Source: an uncultured Eubacterium sp.
GTDB taxonomy: Bacteria; Bacillota_A; Clostridia; Lachnospirales; Lachnospiraceae
Direction: 5' to 3'
NCBI GenBank assembly: GCA_948759685.1
Contig: CAQBGY010000014.1
Location: 1 to 28,852 of the forward strand
Length of the DNA stretch: 28,852 nt
The notes under the pieces are model-generated. The model searched no databases. It saw nothing but the letters and a program-made list of their open reading frames with translations, and was not told the DNA's origin. A program made the position numbers and the translations under genes. This document shows positions 1 through 6,769 of this stretch, piece by piece (the first letter of the stretch is position 1; every line of letters begins with the position of its first letter).

Positions 1-96
1 ATGGGGCCTGTAGAGGGTGCAATGAGTAGTTTGGCAGTTGCAGTAGCAGGGTTATTGACAGTCATATTTGTATCAGGATTTGCTCAGCTTATTTAA
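1..96 (+). CDS. lrgB: LrgB/CidB-family membrane protein, C-terminal end only (partial)
   Basis: Reading frame 1 is open from the window edge to TAA at 94-96 and encodes 31 residues. The sequence contains VEGAMSSLAVAVAGLLTV, which matches the conserved C-terminal end of LrgB/CidB/YohK proteins: a Gly-Ala-Met-Ser motif leading into the last membrane helix. The family works with LrgA/CidA-type partners in export or control of murein hydrolase activity and small organic acids at the cytoplasmic membrane. The first visible ATG is internal, because the gene starts left of the window. The next gene starts 20 bases downstream, so they may be co-transcribed. The call is based on a short segment. Confidence 0.6.
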   Translation: MGPVEGAMSSLAVAVAGLLTVIFVSGFAQLI

Positions 97-115
97 TGAA
101 GGGGAGGAAGAAATC

Positions 116-700
116 ATGGCAAATGAAAAAATGATTATCACGCTCGGCAGAGAACATGGAACAATGGGCGAAAAAGTAGCAGATAAGCTTAGAAAGCAAT
201 TTCAGATGCCACTTTATGATAAAGCACATCTTCTTAAGGCGGTGGAAGGTACAGAGGAATACGATGAACTAAATGCATTTTTTAATGATAGGAAAGTGGA
301 CAGCCTGTTATATGCGATTGCAATGAGCGAAAGTGTAAGAGCCAACGATGTACCATTTGGGATTATCAAAAGAATTATTGGGAATACAGGAGGTATTGTT
401 ATGGATGGTTGTGGAAATTATTTGTTCCGTGATCGTCCAAACACAGTCAGGATTTTTTTGCATGCCAACAAAGATATCAGGATTAATAATTTGGTAACAC
501 ATCTTGGAATGACAAAAGAACAGGCAAGAAAAGAAATTGAAGCAGAAGATTCAAAAAGGTATGAATTTCATAAATATTACACAGAAGAAATATGGGGAAT
601 GTCCAATGGATATGAATTATGCTTAGATGAAGGAATGCTTGGAATTGATGGATGTGTGCAGATGATTTTGGATTATTTAAAAATAAGAAAATTAATTTGA
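116..700 (+). CDS. Cytidylate kinase-like family protein
   Basis: A 194-residue protein. ATG 116 is preferred over upstream starts because GGGGAGGA lies 7-14 bases before it. The N-terminus has a P-loop-like GREHGTMGEK (about residues 12-21) and then MPLYDKAHLL, as in the cytidylate kinase-like family (Pfam Cytidylate_kin2). The C-terminal half has the family's VMDGCGNYLFRDRP and a lid-like segment with YYTEEIWG followed by LCLDEGMLGIDG. True CMP kinases phosphorylate CMP/dCMP, but members of this family are usually uncharacterised and their substrate is unknown. The P-loop is looser than the usual GxxGSGG form, so kinase activity is not certain. It follows the LrgB-type gene closely and precedes a separate promoter. 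Confidence 0.8.
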   Translation: MANEKMIITLGREHGTMGEKVADKLRKQFQMPLYDKAHLLKAVEGTEEYDELNAFFNDRKVDSLLYAIAMSESVRANDVPFGIIKRIIGNTGGIVMDGCGNYLFRDRPNTVRIFLHANKDIRINNLVTHLGMTKEQARKEIEAEDSKRYEFHKYYTEEIWGMSNGYELCLDEGMLGIDGCVQMILDYLKIRKLI

Positions 701-712
701 AAATTATAAATC

Positions 713-741
713 TTGACATGATACCGAAAAGGTAATATACT
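713..741 (+). promoter_or_regulatory. Sigma-A-type promoter of the ATP-grasp operon
   Basis: TTGACA (713-718), a 17-base spacer and TATACT (736-741) form a near-consensus housekeeping promoter. The predicted start is near 748, about 80 bases ahead of the ATP-grasp gene. That leaves an untranslated leader which holds the hairpin described next. Confidence 0.75.
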
Positions 742-758
742 GTATTTGATTTATGAAC

Positions 759-790
759 AAAGGCGTTCTGCGATAAGCAGGGCGCCTTTT
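759..790 (+). terminator. Leader hairpin, possible attenuator
   Basis: AAAGGCGTTCTGC (759-771) pairs with GCAGGGCGCCTTT (777-789) around the loop GATAA, a 13-bp stem with two G-U pairs. It ends in TTTT and GGCATTTT. It sits between the promoter at 713-741 and the ribosome site at 811-819, so it is in the leader of the ATP-grasp operon. It could terminate part of the transcription or stabilise the mRNA 5' end. No ligand-binding domain or leader peptide is visible. Confidence 0.5.
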
Positions 791-826
791 GGCATTTTAT
801 GAAAATATTTGGAAGGAGGAATTGCC

Positions 827-2146
827 ATGCATCAGCTAGAATTATTAAAGCACACAGACAAAATCAATGAACTGTTAGCACGCTATGGGGTAAAATTTGG
901 AATCTATAAAAATAATGTTTTTAAAGAACAGTTGTTTCCCTTTGATTCTATTCCAAGGATTATTGGACATGAGGAATTCAGCCATTTGGAAAAAGGGCTA
1001 AAGCAGCGTGTTATGGCTTTAAATTTGTTTTTAAAAGATATTTATGGTAAGAAACAGATTGTGAAAGATGGAGTTGTCCCGGAGGATTTTATTTTTGCTT
1101 CCAGTGGATATATGGCAGAATGTGAGGGGGTAGTCCCGGCAAAAGATATTTATTCCCACATATCAGGAATTGATCTGGTAAAGGGAAAGGATGATAACTG
1201 GTATATATTGGAGGATAATTTAAGGGTGCCTTCCGGGGCATCCTATCCCATGATTGCCAGGGAATTGTGTAGAAGAAGTTCTCCGGATACCTTTCACGAT
1301 TACAGGCTGGAGGACAACCGTAATTATGCGGATTTGCTCCGGAGAGCGATGGATTATGTGAACCCGGGAGGGCATACAGTGATTTTGACGCCGGGAAGAT
1401 ATAATGCCGCCTATTTTGAACATTCCTATCTGGCGGAAAAGACAGGGGCGCATCTTGCAACGGGTTCTGAACTGGTTGTAGAAAATGACATACTGTACTA
1501 TATTGCTTCAGATGGCACAAGGGAAAGGGTGGGAGCGGTATACCGCAGAATATCAGATGAGTATCTGGATCCGATGAACTTTAACCCGGAATCCCTGATA
1601 GGTATTCCACATCTTTATGAAGTGTTTAGGAAAGGGAATGTGGCACTTATCAATGCACCAGGAAATGGTGTAGCAGATGATAAGGGAATTTATTATTTTG
1701 TGCCTAAGATGATTCAGTATTATTTAGACGAACAACCAATTCTTAGTAATGCACCAACCTATCTGCCTTTTTATGAGGAAGATATGAAGTATGTTCTGGC
1801 TCATTTTGATGATTTGGTATTGAAGGATGTAGCAGAGGCAGGAGGTTATGGTGTTGTATTTGGCAGTTCCATGACAAAGCAGCAGAAGCAGGATTTTATT
1901 TCCCTGTTACAGAGAAAGCCAAGAAGGTTTATTGCGCAGGAAGTGATTGATTTTCAGGATCTGGATATTGTGGATAATGGGGAAATTGTGCCGAGAAAGG
2001 CAGATTTGAGAGCATTTGTAGTTATGGCAGAGGAACCGTTAGTCTGGAAAAGCGGACTGACGAGGTTTTCCAGAAATTCAGATTCGTTTATTGTGAATTC
2101 ATCACAGGGAGGAGGTTTTAAAGACACATGGGTATTATATCAGTAG
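827..2146 (+). CDS. Circularly permuted ATP-grasp ligase (DUF404/DUF407 type)
   Basis: A 439-residue protein. ATG 827 follows GGAAGGAGG at 811-819 with 7-base spacing; the upstream TTG 809 lies before that site. The central YILEDNLRVPSGASYPM and the later VLKDVAEAGGYGVVFG and FIAQEVIDF are hallmarks of the circularly permuted ATP-grasp family (CP_ATPgrasp), which uses ATP to activate a carboxylate for amide bond formation. The gene overlaps the alpha-E gene by 19 bases and is followed by a transglutaminase-like gene. This trio is a widely conserved set predicted (Iyer, Aravind and colleagues) to make or modify small peptides or amides. The natural substrate is not known. Family and operon context are clear; the reaction is inferred. 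Confidence 0.9.
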   Translation: MHQLELLKHTDKINELLARYGVKFGIYKNNVFKEQLFPFDSIPRIIGHEEFSHLEKGLKQRVMALNLFLKDIYGKKQIVKDGVVPEDFIFASSGYMAECEGVVPAKDIYSHISGIDLVKGKDDNWYILEDNLRVPSGASYPMIARELCRRSSPDTFHDYRLEDNRNYADLLRRAMDYVNPGGHTVILTPGRYNAAYFEHSYLAEKTGAHLATGSELVVENDILYYIASDGTRERVGAVYRRISDEYLDPMNFNPESLIGIPHLYEVFRKGNVALINAPGNGVADDKGIYYFVPKMIQYYLDEQPILSNAPTYLPFYEEDMKYVLAHFDDLVLKDVAEAGGYGVVFGSSMTKQQKQDFISLLQRKPRRFIAQEVIDFQDLDIVDNGEIVPRKADLRAFVVMAEEPLVWKSGLTRFSRNSDSFIVNSSQGGGFKDTWVLYQ

Positions 2147-2790
2147 AACAGGCAGATCATTTGTTTTGGCTGGGAAGATATACGGAGCGTGTATATACGA
2201 CACTTCGTTTCTATTTTCAGAGGTTTGACAGCATGATTGATGAAACAGTTGACAGTTATCAGACATTTTGTGAATCCATTGATATACCAAACATTTATTT
2301 ATCGAAGGAAGATTTTTTGAGGCGTTATCCTTTTGATGCAGACAATACGGATTCTATCATCAGCAATCTTAACAGGGCATATGATAATGCCATTGTACTT
2401 AGGGAAAGCATTGGCTCGGAAACACTTTCTTATATACAGCTTGCTGTCTATGATATGAATAAGGCGGCAGTAAGCAAGTCACCGCTGATAGAACTACAGT
2501 ATCTTCTTGACCATATTTTATCGTTCTGGGGAATTGCCGATGACCAGATTGATTCTGAACAGGTAAGGAATATGATTAAAGCAGGAAAACGGATTGAGCG
2601 TATTGATATGTATGCACGGCTGAAGGTATCAAGGGAGGAACTGATAAGAGAGGTGTGCCGCATGATTCCAAGGGTGGAAAGGAGCGGGCTGGTTTATGAT
2701 AAGGTAAAACTTGGGCAGATGAAAAACCTTGTGGAAAACCCTGATTTGGATTACTATAAAATTGTATCTAATGTTGAGGCAATTGTATAG
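2128..2790 (+). CDS. Alpha-E domain protein (DUF403)
   Basis: A 220-residue mainly helical protein. It opens with ISVEQADHLFWLGRYTERVY, which matches the start of alpha-E proteins (typically A-ENLYWLGRYxERAE). Alpha-E proteins are almost always encoded beside circularly permuted ATP-grasp enzymes and transglutaminase-like peptidases. They may serve as a scaffold or partner in the same amide-forming pathway, but no biochemical role is established. At 220 residues it is shorter than many relatives of roughly 300. ATG 2128 lies inside the end of the ATP-grasp gene, so translation of the two is probably coupled; GGGAGGAGG at 2107-2115 serves as ribosome site. Confidence 0.85.
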   Translation: MGIISVEQADHLFWLGRYTERVYTTLRFYFQRFDSMIDETVDSYQTFCESIDIPNIYLSKEDFLRRYPFDADNTDSIISNLNRAYDNAIVLRESIGSETLSYIQLAVYDMNKAAVSKSPLIELQYLLDHILSFWGIADDQIDSEQVRNMIKAGKRIERIDMYARLKVSREELIREVCRMIPRVERSGLVYDKVKLGQMKNLVENPDLDYYKIVSNVEAIV

Positions 2791-2793
2791 TAA

Positions 2794-2823
2794 TAACCTG
2801 TTACCATGGATAGTAACAGGTTA
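2794..2823 (+). repeat. Perfect 11-bp inverted repeat between alpha-E and transglutaminase genes
   Basis: TAACCTGTTAC (2794-2804) and GTAACAGGTTA (2813-2823) pair perfectly around an 8-base loop. It starts just after the alpha-E stop and ends before the next ribosome site. No T-run follows, so it is not a standard terminator. An RNA processing or stability element, or a protein-binding palindrome, are the alternatives. Confidence 0.7.
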
Positions 2824-2841
2824 CAGGTTAGGAGTGATTTT

Positions 2842-3630
2842 GTGGCAGTATTGCACTTTGAGTATAAGATGGAAATTAAGTATGAGGAATATGTCGGCAG
2901 GTGTTATTTTACAATTAAATGCATTCCCAAAGAAGATGCAAGGCAGCATTTACTGGGACTAAAGCTTTCTGTATTGCCTGAAACGACGTATTCCTGGGGA
3001 GAGGATTCTTTTGGAAACAGGCAGATATATGGCTGTGAGACAGAGCCTCATAATCAGTTTATCTTTCAGGCCATCGGGGATGTGGAAATCCTTCAGACAG
3101 ATTATGAGGAGGAGGCCGGGGATGGAATAACCGGTATTTTCCGTGTTCCCCATGGAAAGTGTGTGCCCGGTTCCGGACTTTCGGAATATTACCAGTCACA
3201 GGATTTATCAAAGTGTAAGGAACCTTATGAAATATGCATGGCATTAATGCACAGGCTGCATCAGGATTTTTCTTATGTGCCGGGGACCACACAGGTTAAT
3301 ACTACCGCAGATGAGGCATGGGGGCTGGGCAGAGGCGTCTGTCAGGATTATGCACATATTTATATTACACTGCTTCGGATGGCGGGAATCCCTGCACGGT
3401 ATGTATGTGGGCTGATTATTGGTGAAGGTGCAAGCCATGCCTGGGCAGAGGTGCTTTGTGGTGACCGGTGGGTTGCATTTGACCCGACAAATGACTGTCT
3501 GGTATTAGACCATTATATTAAACTTGGCCATGGCAGGGATGCATCAGATTGTGCGATTAACCGGGGGCTTATGTGGAATGGCGGGGCACAGTCGCAGACG
3601 GTATCTGTTTTAGTGGAAAAATGTGAGTGA
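2842..3630 (+). CDS. Transglutaminase-like cysteine peptidase family protein
   Basis: A 262-residue protein if it starts at GTG 2842, which has AGGAG at 2830-2834. The alternative ATG 2806 lies in the loop of an inverted repeat and has no ribosome site. The N-terminal half is a beta-rich domain as in bacterial transglutaminase N-terminal regions. The C-terminal half has the papain-like triad: Cys in GRGVCQDYAH (about residue 167), His in GASHAWAEV (about 199) and Asp in VAFDPTND (about 214). No signal peptide is visible, so it probably acts in the cytoplasm. In this operon type such proteins are predicted to hydrolyse or transfer the amide bonds made by the ATP-grasp partner. The family is clear; the substrate is unknown. 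Confidence 0.88.
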   Translation: MAVLHFEYKMEIKYEEYVGRCYFTIKCIPKEDARQHLLGLKLSVLPETTYSWGEDSFGNRQIYGCETEPHNQFIFQAIGDVEILQTDYEEEAGDGITGIFRVPHGKCVPGSGLSEYYQSQDLSKCKEPYEICMALMHRLHQDFSYVPGTTQVNTTADEAWGLGRGVCQDYAHIYITLLRMAGIPARYVCGLIIGEGASHAWAEVLCGDRWVAFDPTNDCLVLDHYIKLGHGRDASDCAINRGLMWNGGAQSQTVSVLVEKCE

Positions 3631-3646
3631 GAAAGGAAAGAATAAC

Positions 3647-4597
3647 ATGATAAAGACGATAGCAGCTGTGGGGCTGCCCGTAGATGAGATGCTGGAAATT
3701 AGGAAAAACCGCATTGCGCCAGAGAATTTTACAGATGATATGAAACGCATTAGTGTCGTTACCGGTATACATGGAGATGAACTGGAGGGACAGTATGTAT
3801 GCTTTGAATTGCAAAGGCGTATAGAACAGAACAAAGAATGCCTGGCAGGAATTGTAGATATTTATCCGGCAATGAATCCTCTGGGAATTGATTCAATTAC
3901 CAGGGGGATTCCGGCATTTGATTTGGATATGAACCGTTTATTTCCGGGGGATATTGATGGAGGTATGATGGATTATGTGGTTGCCCGGATTATGGAGGAT
4001 GTGGCGGGCGCTGACTGTGTGTTTGACATTCATGCCAGCAATATCTATTTGACAGAAATACCGCAGATTCGTATTAATGAGCTGCATCAGGATGTCCTTA
4101 TACCAATGGCAGAGGAGGCTAATGTTGATTTTATCTGGGTACATGGAGCCAGTACGGTGTTAGAATCTACCTTTGCATACAGCCTGAACCATATCGGAAC
4201 TCCGGTACTGGTAGTAGAAATGGGGGTAGGGATGCGCATAACACAGAGATATGGAGAGCAGATGGTGGATGGAATTTTTCAGATGATGAAGAAGATGGGA
4301 ATTTGGAAGGGGGAGGTAAAACCAGTAAGAAAACCAATTATTTCACGAAATTCTGAGGATGTCTGTTATCTGAATGCAAGTGTTGGGGGTGTGTTTATTC
4401 CAGCGGTACAGCATGGTGCAAAATTGAAAAAAGATGAAACCATAGGACAGATTGTAGATCCATTATGTGGAAAGATTTTGGATGAGGTGCAGGCTCCAGA
4501 GGACGGCATGCTTTTTACCATAAGAGATTATCCGGTTGTAGTGGAGGGTTCTCTTATGGGACGGCTGCTGAAAAAGGAGGTATGCGGTTATGAATAA
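3647..4597 (+). CDS. AstE/AspA-like M14 zinc deacylase (intact active site)
   Basis: A 316-residue protein. ATG 3647 has AAAGGAAAG 6 bases upstream; GTG 3623 would overlap the preceding gene without a ribosome site. It belongs to the succinylglutamate desuccinylase/aspartoacylase family. Zinc ligands are visible as GIHGDELEG (H42, E45) and FDIHAS (H129), and the probable catalytic Glu is in VVEMG (E191). The C-terminal 90 residues form the usual beta domain (GGVFIPAVQHGAKLKKDETIG, then DGMLF). Family members remove acyl groups from amino acids. Here it lies 16 bases after the transglutaminase-like gene and overlaps its own paralogue by 8 bases, so it probably processes the product of the ATP-grasp pathway. 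The exact substrate is unknown. Confidence 0.88.
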   Translation: MIKTIAAVGLPVDEMLEIRKNRIAPENFTDDMKRISVVTGIHGDELEGQYVCFELQRRIEQNKECLAGIVDIYPAMNPLGIDSITRGIPAFDLDMNRLFPGDIDGGMMDYVVARIMEDVAGADCVFDIHASNIYLTEIPQIRINELHQDVLIPMAEEANVDFIWVHGASTVLESTFAYSLNHIGTPVLVVEMGVGMRITQRYGEQMVDGIFQMMKKMGIWKGEVKPVRKPIISRNSEDVCYLNASVGGVFIPAVQHGAKLKKDETIGQIVDPLCGKILDEVQAPEDGMLFTIRDYPVVVEGSLMGRLLKKEVCGYE

Positions 4598-5519
4598 AAG
4601 AGTAATTTATGAAATGAAGGGGCTGTACAGGGATGCATTCCGTGTGACAGGATATGAATTTGGGACAGGAAAAAAGTCAGTCTGTATTGTGGGGAGTTCC
4701 AGGGGAAATGAAGTGCAGCAGCTGTATTGCTGTTCCAGGCTGTTAAAGAAAATGAAGCAGCTTGAGGAGGAAGGAAGAATTGCAGATGGGCATAAAATAT
4801 TAATCCTGCCTTCCATCAATCCGTATTCCATGAATATACAGAAAAGGTTCTGGTCAACAGATAATACGGATATTAACAGAATGTTTCCAGGATATAATCA
4901 GGGGGAAACTACCCAGAGGATTGCAGATGGTGTTTTTAAAGAGATTTCAGAGTATCAGTTTGGTATTCAGTTTACATCTTTTTACATGCCGGGGGATTTT
5001 GTTCCCCATGTGCGGCTGATGGATGAGGGATTCAGTGATACTGAGACAGCAAAGCAGTTTGGTCTTCCCTATGTGATTATCCGCAAAGTAAGGCCTTATG
5101 ATACAGCAACATTAAACTATAACTGGCAGGTGTGGGAAACACAGGCATTTTCATTGTATACGTCTACTACTTCCCGGATTGATCCCAATAGTGCAGGCCA
5201 GGCAGTTCTGGCAGTGATGAATTTTTTGGCAGGGCAGGGAATGATAAGATACAGTGTTCCTGACCGTATACATTCAAAGGTTGTACATGATGAGGAAATG
5301 TTTTTGATAAAAACGGCAAAGTCTGGTATTTTTGAGCCTATGGTAAAGGCAGGAGAGGAAGTAGAGACCGGACAACCATTGGCAAATATTTTAAATCCGT
5401 ATGAGGGCGATATCCTTGAAACACTTTATGCCCCTTCTAACAGGGTTGCCTTTTTTGTGCATAATGAACCTTTGACGTATGCAAATACTGCGGTAATAAA
5501 GTTAATAGAAAAGTATTGA
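4590..5519 (+). CDS. AstE/AspA-like paralogue with lost zinc ligands
   Basis: A 309-residue protein starting at ATG 4590 with AAAGGAGG at 4573-4580, overlapping the previous gene by 8 bases. Overall it follows the upstream paralogue: NRMFPG near residue 97 and the C-terminal beta domain (SGIFEPMVKAGEEVETGQPL). The zinc site is degraded. The HxxE motif reads SSRGNE (His replaced by R38, E41 kept), and the second His position reads FGIQFT (Q127). The catalytic Glu region reads QAFSLYTST. It is therefore probably not a metallo-deacylase but a regulatory or structural partner of the intact paralogue, or an enzyme with another mechanism. The motif loss is read directly; its consequence is inference. 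Confidence 0.82.
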   Translation: MNKRVIYEMKGLYRDAFRVTGYEFGTGKKSVCIVGSSRGNEVQQLYCCSRLLKKMKQLEEEGRIADGHKILILPSINPYSMNIQKRFWSTDNTDINRMFPGYNQGETTQRIADGVFKEISEYQFGIQFTSFYMPGDFVPHVRLMDEGFSDTETAKQFGLPYVIIRKVRPYDTATLNYNWQVWETQAFSLYTSTTSRIDPNSAGQAVLAVMNFLAGQGMIRYSVPDRIHSKVVHDEEMFLIKTAKSGIFEPMVKAGEEVETGQPLANILNPYEGDILETLYAPSNRVAFFVHNEPLTYANTAVIKLIEKY

Positions 5520-5570
5520 TATGACGAAATACCAACAACGGGAAAAGAGTCATTGTTTTGGAGGATGGTT

Positions 5571-5696
5571 ATGAAGAAACCAATTATAGGGATTGTTCCA
5601 TTAGTAGATATAGAACGGGAAAGTTATTGGATGCTACCGGGTTACATGAAAGGGATCGGGCAGGCTGGGGAGATTCCGCTTATGCTTGCAGAATAA
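5571..5696 (+). pseudogene. N-terminal fragment of a peptidase C26 (gamma-glutamyl-GABA hydrolase/PuuD-like) gene
   Basis: ATG 5571 has GGAGG at 5560-5564 and opens a 41-residue frame ending at TAA 5694. The sequence KKPIIGIVPLVDIERESYW followed by MLPGYMKGI and QAGEIPLML matches the first strand and helix of class I amidotransferase-like C26 peptidases, which are normally about 230-250 residues. The catalytic Cys-His-Glu region is absent, and no matching sequence follows before the terminator at 5768. These hydrolases cut gamma-glutamyl amides, which fits the amide-processing neighbours. It was probably the last gene of the operon and has been lost by deletion. Confidence 0.7.
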
Positions 5697-5767
5697 GGAA
5701 AGGACCGAAGGGGAACGGGCGGAAATTCTGATGAATGAGATGGTTTGCATCAGGAAAATATATTTTG

Positions 5768-5817
5768 AAACTGCAAGATGTTATAGGAAAAAGCTATAAC
5801 ATCTTGCAGTTTTTTTT
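5768..5817 (+). terminator. Strong Rho-independent terminator of the ATP-grasp operon
   Basis: A 19-bp perfect stem (5768-5786 with 5794-5812; core CTGCAAGATGTTATAG) around a 7-base loop, running into eight T residues. It cleanly ends the upstream operon before the next promoter. Confidence 0.93.
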
Positions 5818-5820
5818 AAT

Positions 5821-5849
5821 TAGACAAATCAGGACAAAGAGGTTATTAT
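5821..5849 (+). promoter_or_regulatory. Promoter of the tRNA-like/amidotransferase/gshA transcript
   Basis: TAGACA (5821-5826), 17 bases and TATTAT (5844-5849). Both boxes differ from consensus but keep the exact spacing of the cysK and iscS promoters in this window. It begins right after the upstream terminator. Confidence 0.55.
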
Positions 5850-5875
5850 AAACATATCAACATAGTAGGTAAATA
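5850..5875 (+). promoter_or_regulatory. Candidate sulfur-regulon operator, site A
   Basis: AAACATATCAACATAGTA begins directly after the -10 box and covers the predicted start site. It matches the element at 10592 in 16 of its first 18 bases and resembles the one at 22046. A repressor bound here would block initiation. An Rrf2-family protein, such as the one encoded at 19659, is a plausible binder; this is inference. Confidence 0.45.
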
Positions 5876-5884
5876 AAAGTATCT

Positions 5885-5954
5885 GATGCCGTGGCCGCTG
5901 GAATGGCATAGGCTTGCAAAGCCGAAGTTGTGGGTCCGAGTCCCATCGGTATCG
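5885..5954 (+). tRNA. tRNA-Cys(GCA)-like cloverleaf in the gshA operon leader
   Basis: The sequence folds into a cloverleaf. The acceptor stem is 7 bp (5885-5891 with 5947-5953), the D-stem 4 bp (5894-5897 with 5904-5907), the anticodon stem 5909-5913 with 5921-5925 (one A-G mismatch), and the T-stem 5930-5934 with 5942-5946. The 7-base anticodon loop TTGCAAA gives anticodon GCA (Cys). It departs from normal tRNA: the D-loop is only six bases (CTGGAA) with no A14, the T-loop is TCCGAGT with C at position 55, the discriminator is G rather than the U73 usual for tRNA-Cys, and no CCA is encoded. It sits between a promoter and the amidotransferase start with no terminator, so it is part of that mRNA leader. 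It could be a divergent tRNA, a decayed copy, or a regulatory tRNA mimic. Confidence 0.55.
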
Positions 5955-5984
5955 TTTAAAGAATCAGGAAATGAGGTAATCTTT

Positions 5985-6758
5985 ATGTGTGAATTGTTTG
6001 GAGTGAATACTCCCGGAAAAATACAACTGAATCACTTGCTGGATGTGTTTTTTTCGCATGGAGACAAACATCCGCATGGATGGGGAATGGCATTTTTTGA
6101 AAATGGTACAGTACAGATGGAAAAGCAGGCGGTAACAGCCACGAAGAGTGCCAGACTGCGCGAATATAAAAACCAGCGGATTATATCGGATTGCATGATT
6201 GCCCATATCCGGCTGGCAACAAAGGGAAATATGGAGTATGAAAACTGCCATCCTTTTATCAGAAAGGATGAGATGGGACGGACATGGACGCTGGCACACA
6301 ACGGAACCATATTTGAGGGGGAAATGATGGATTCCTATTTTTATGTGCAGGAAGGGCAGACGGACAGCGAAAGGATTTTATATCTGCTTGCAGACCGGAT
6401 GAATGACAGATACAGGGAAAATGGATACCCGTTGGATGCATCGGAGCGTTTCCGGGTAGTGGATGATTTAATCTGTGAAATTGCCAATGGGAATAAACTG
6501 AACCTTTTATTATTTGATGGAGAATATCTTTATGTCCATACAAACTGCCGGAACAGTCTTTATCTGTCAAGGCGGTATGGGGGTTATGTGTTTAGTACGG
6601 TTCCGTTAGACGGACAAGTGTGGAAACCTCTGCCGCTAAATACATTACTGGCATTTCAGAATGGAAAACTGATGCAGACAGGGACAGATCATGGGTATGA
6701 GTATGTGGAAGATCCTGAGAAAATGAGGCTGCTCTTTCTGGATTATTCGACTTTATGA
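5985..6758 (+). CDS. Class II glutamine amidotransferase (Ntn-hydrolase, YafJ/EgtC-like)
   Basis: A 257-residue protein starting at ATG 5985, with GAGGT at 5973-5977; upstream in-frame codons read through the tRNA-like element and are not coding. It begins MCELFGVN, where Cys2 becomes the N-terminal nucleophile after Met removal. HPHGWGMAFF, MIAHIRLATKG, NCHPF and LAHNGTI follow, all typical of class II (GATase_4) amidotransferases. No synthase domain is attached. Relatives include YafJ and EgtC; EgtC removes a gamma-glutamyl group in ergothioneine synthesis. Its stop lies 11 bases before glutamate-cysteine ligase, so a role in making or trimming gamma-glutamyl-cysteine compounds is a reasonable inference. 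The substrate is not proven. Confidence 0.88.
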   Translation: MCELFGVNTPGKIQLNHLLDVFFSHGDKHPHGWGMAFFENGTVQMEKQAVTATKSARLREYKNQRIISDCMIAHIRLATKGNMEYENCHPFIRKDEMGRTWTLAHNGTIFEGEMMDSYFYVQEGQTDSERILYLLADRMNDRYRENGYPLDASERFRVVDDLICEIANGNKLNLLLFDGEYLYVHTNCRNSLYLSRRYGGYVFSTVPLDGQVWKPLPLNTLLAFQNGKLMQTGTDHGYEYVEDPEKMRLLFLDYSTL

Positions 6759-6769
6759 GGAGGATTTAT

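Noticed and set aside
1089..1520. Long minus-strand open frame inside the ATP-grasp gene
   Set aside because: It is antisense to a clear conserved gene, rich in Pro and His, and has no ribosome site or family match.
5886..5984. N-terminal extension of the amidotransferase reading through the tRNA-like element
   Set aside because: The codons fall in the cloverleaf, there is no ribosome site, and the family starts with MCELFG, which needs Cys at position 2.
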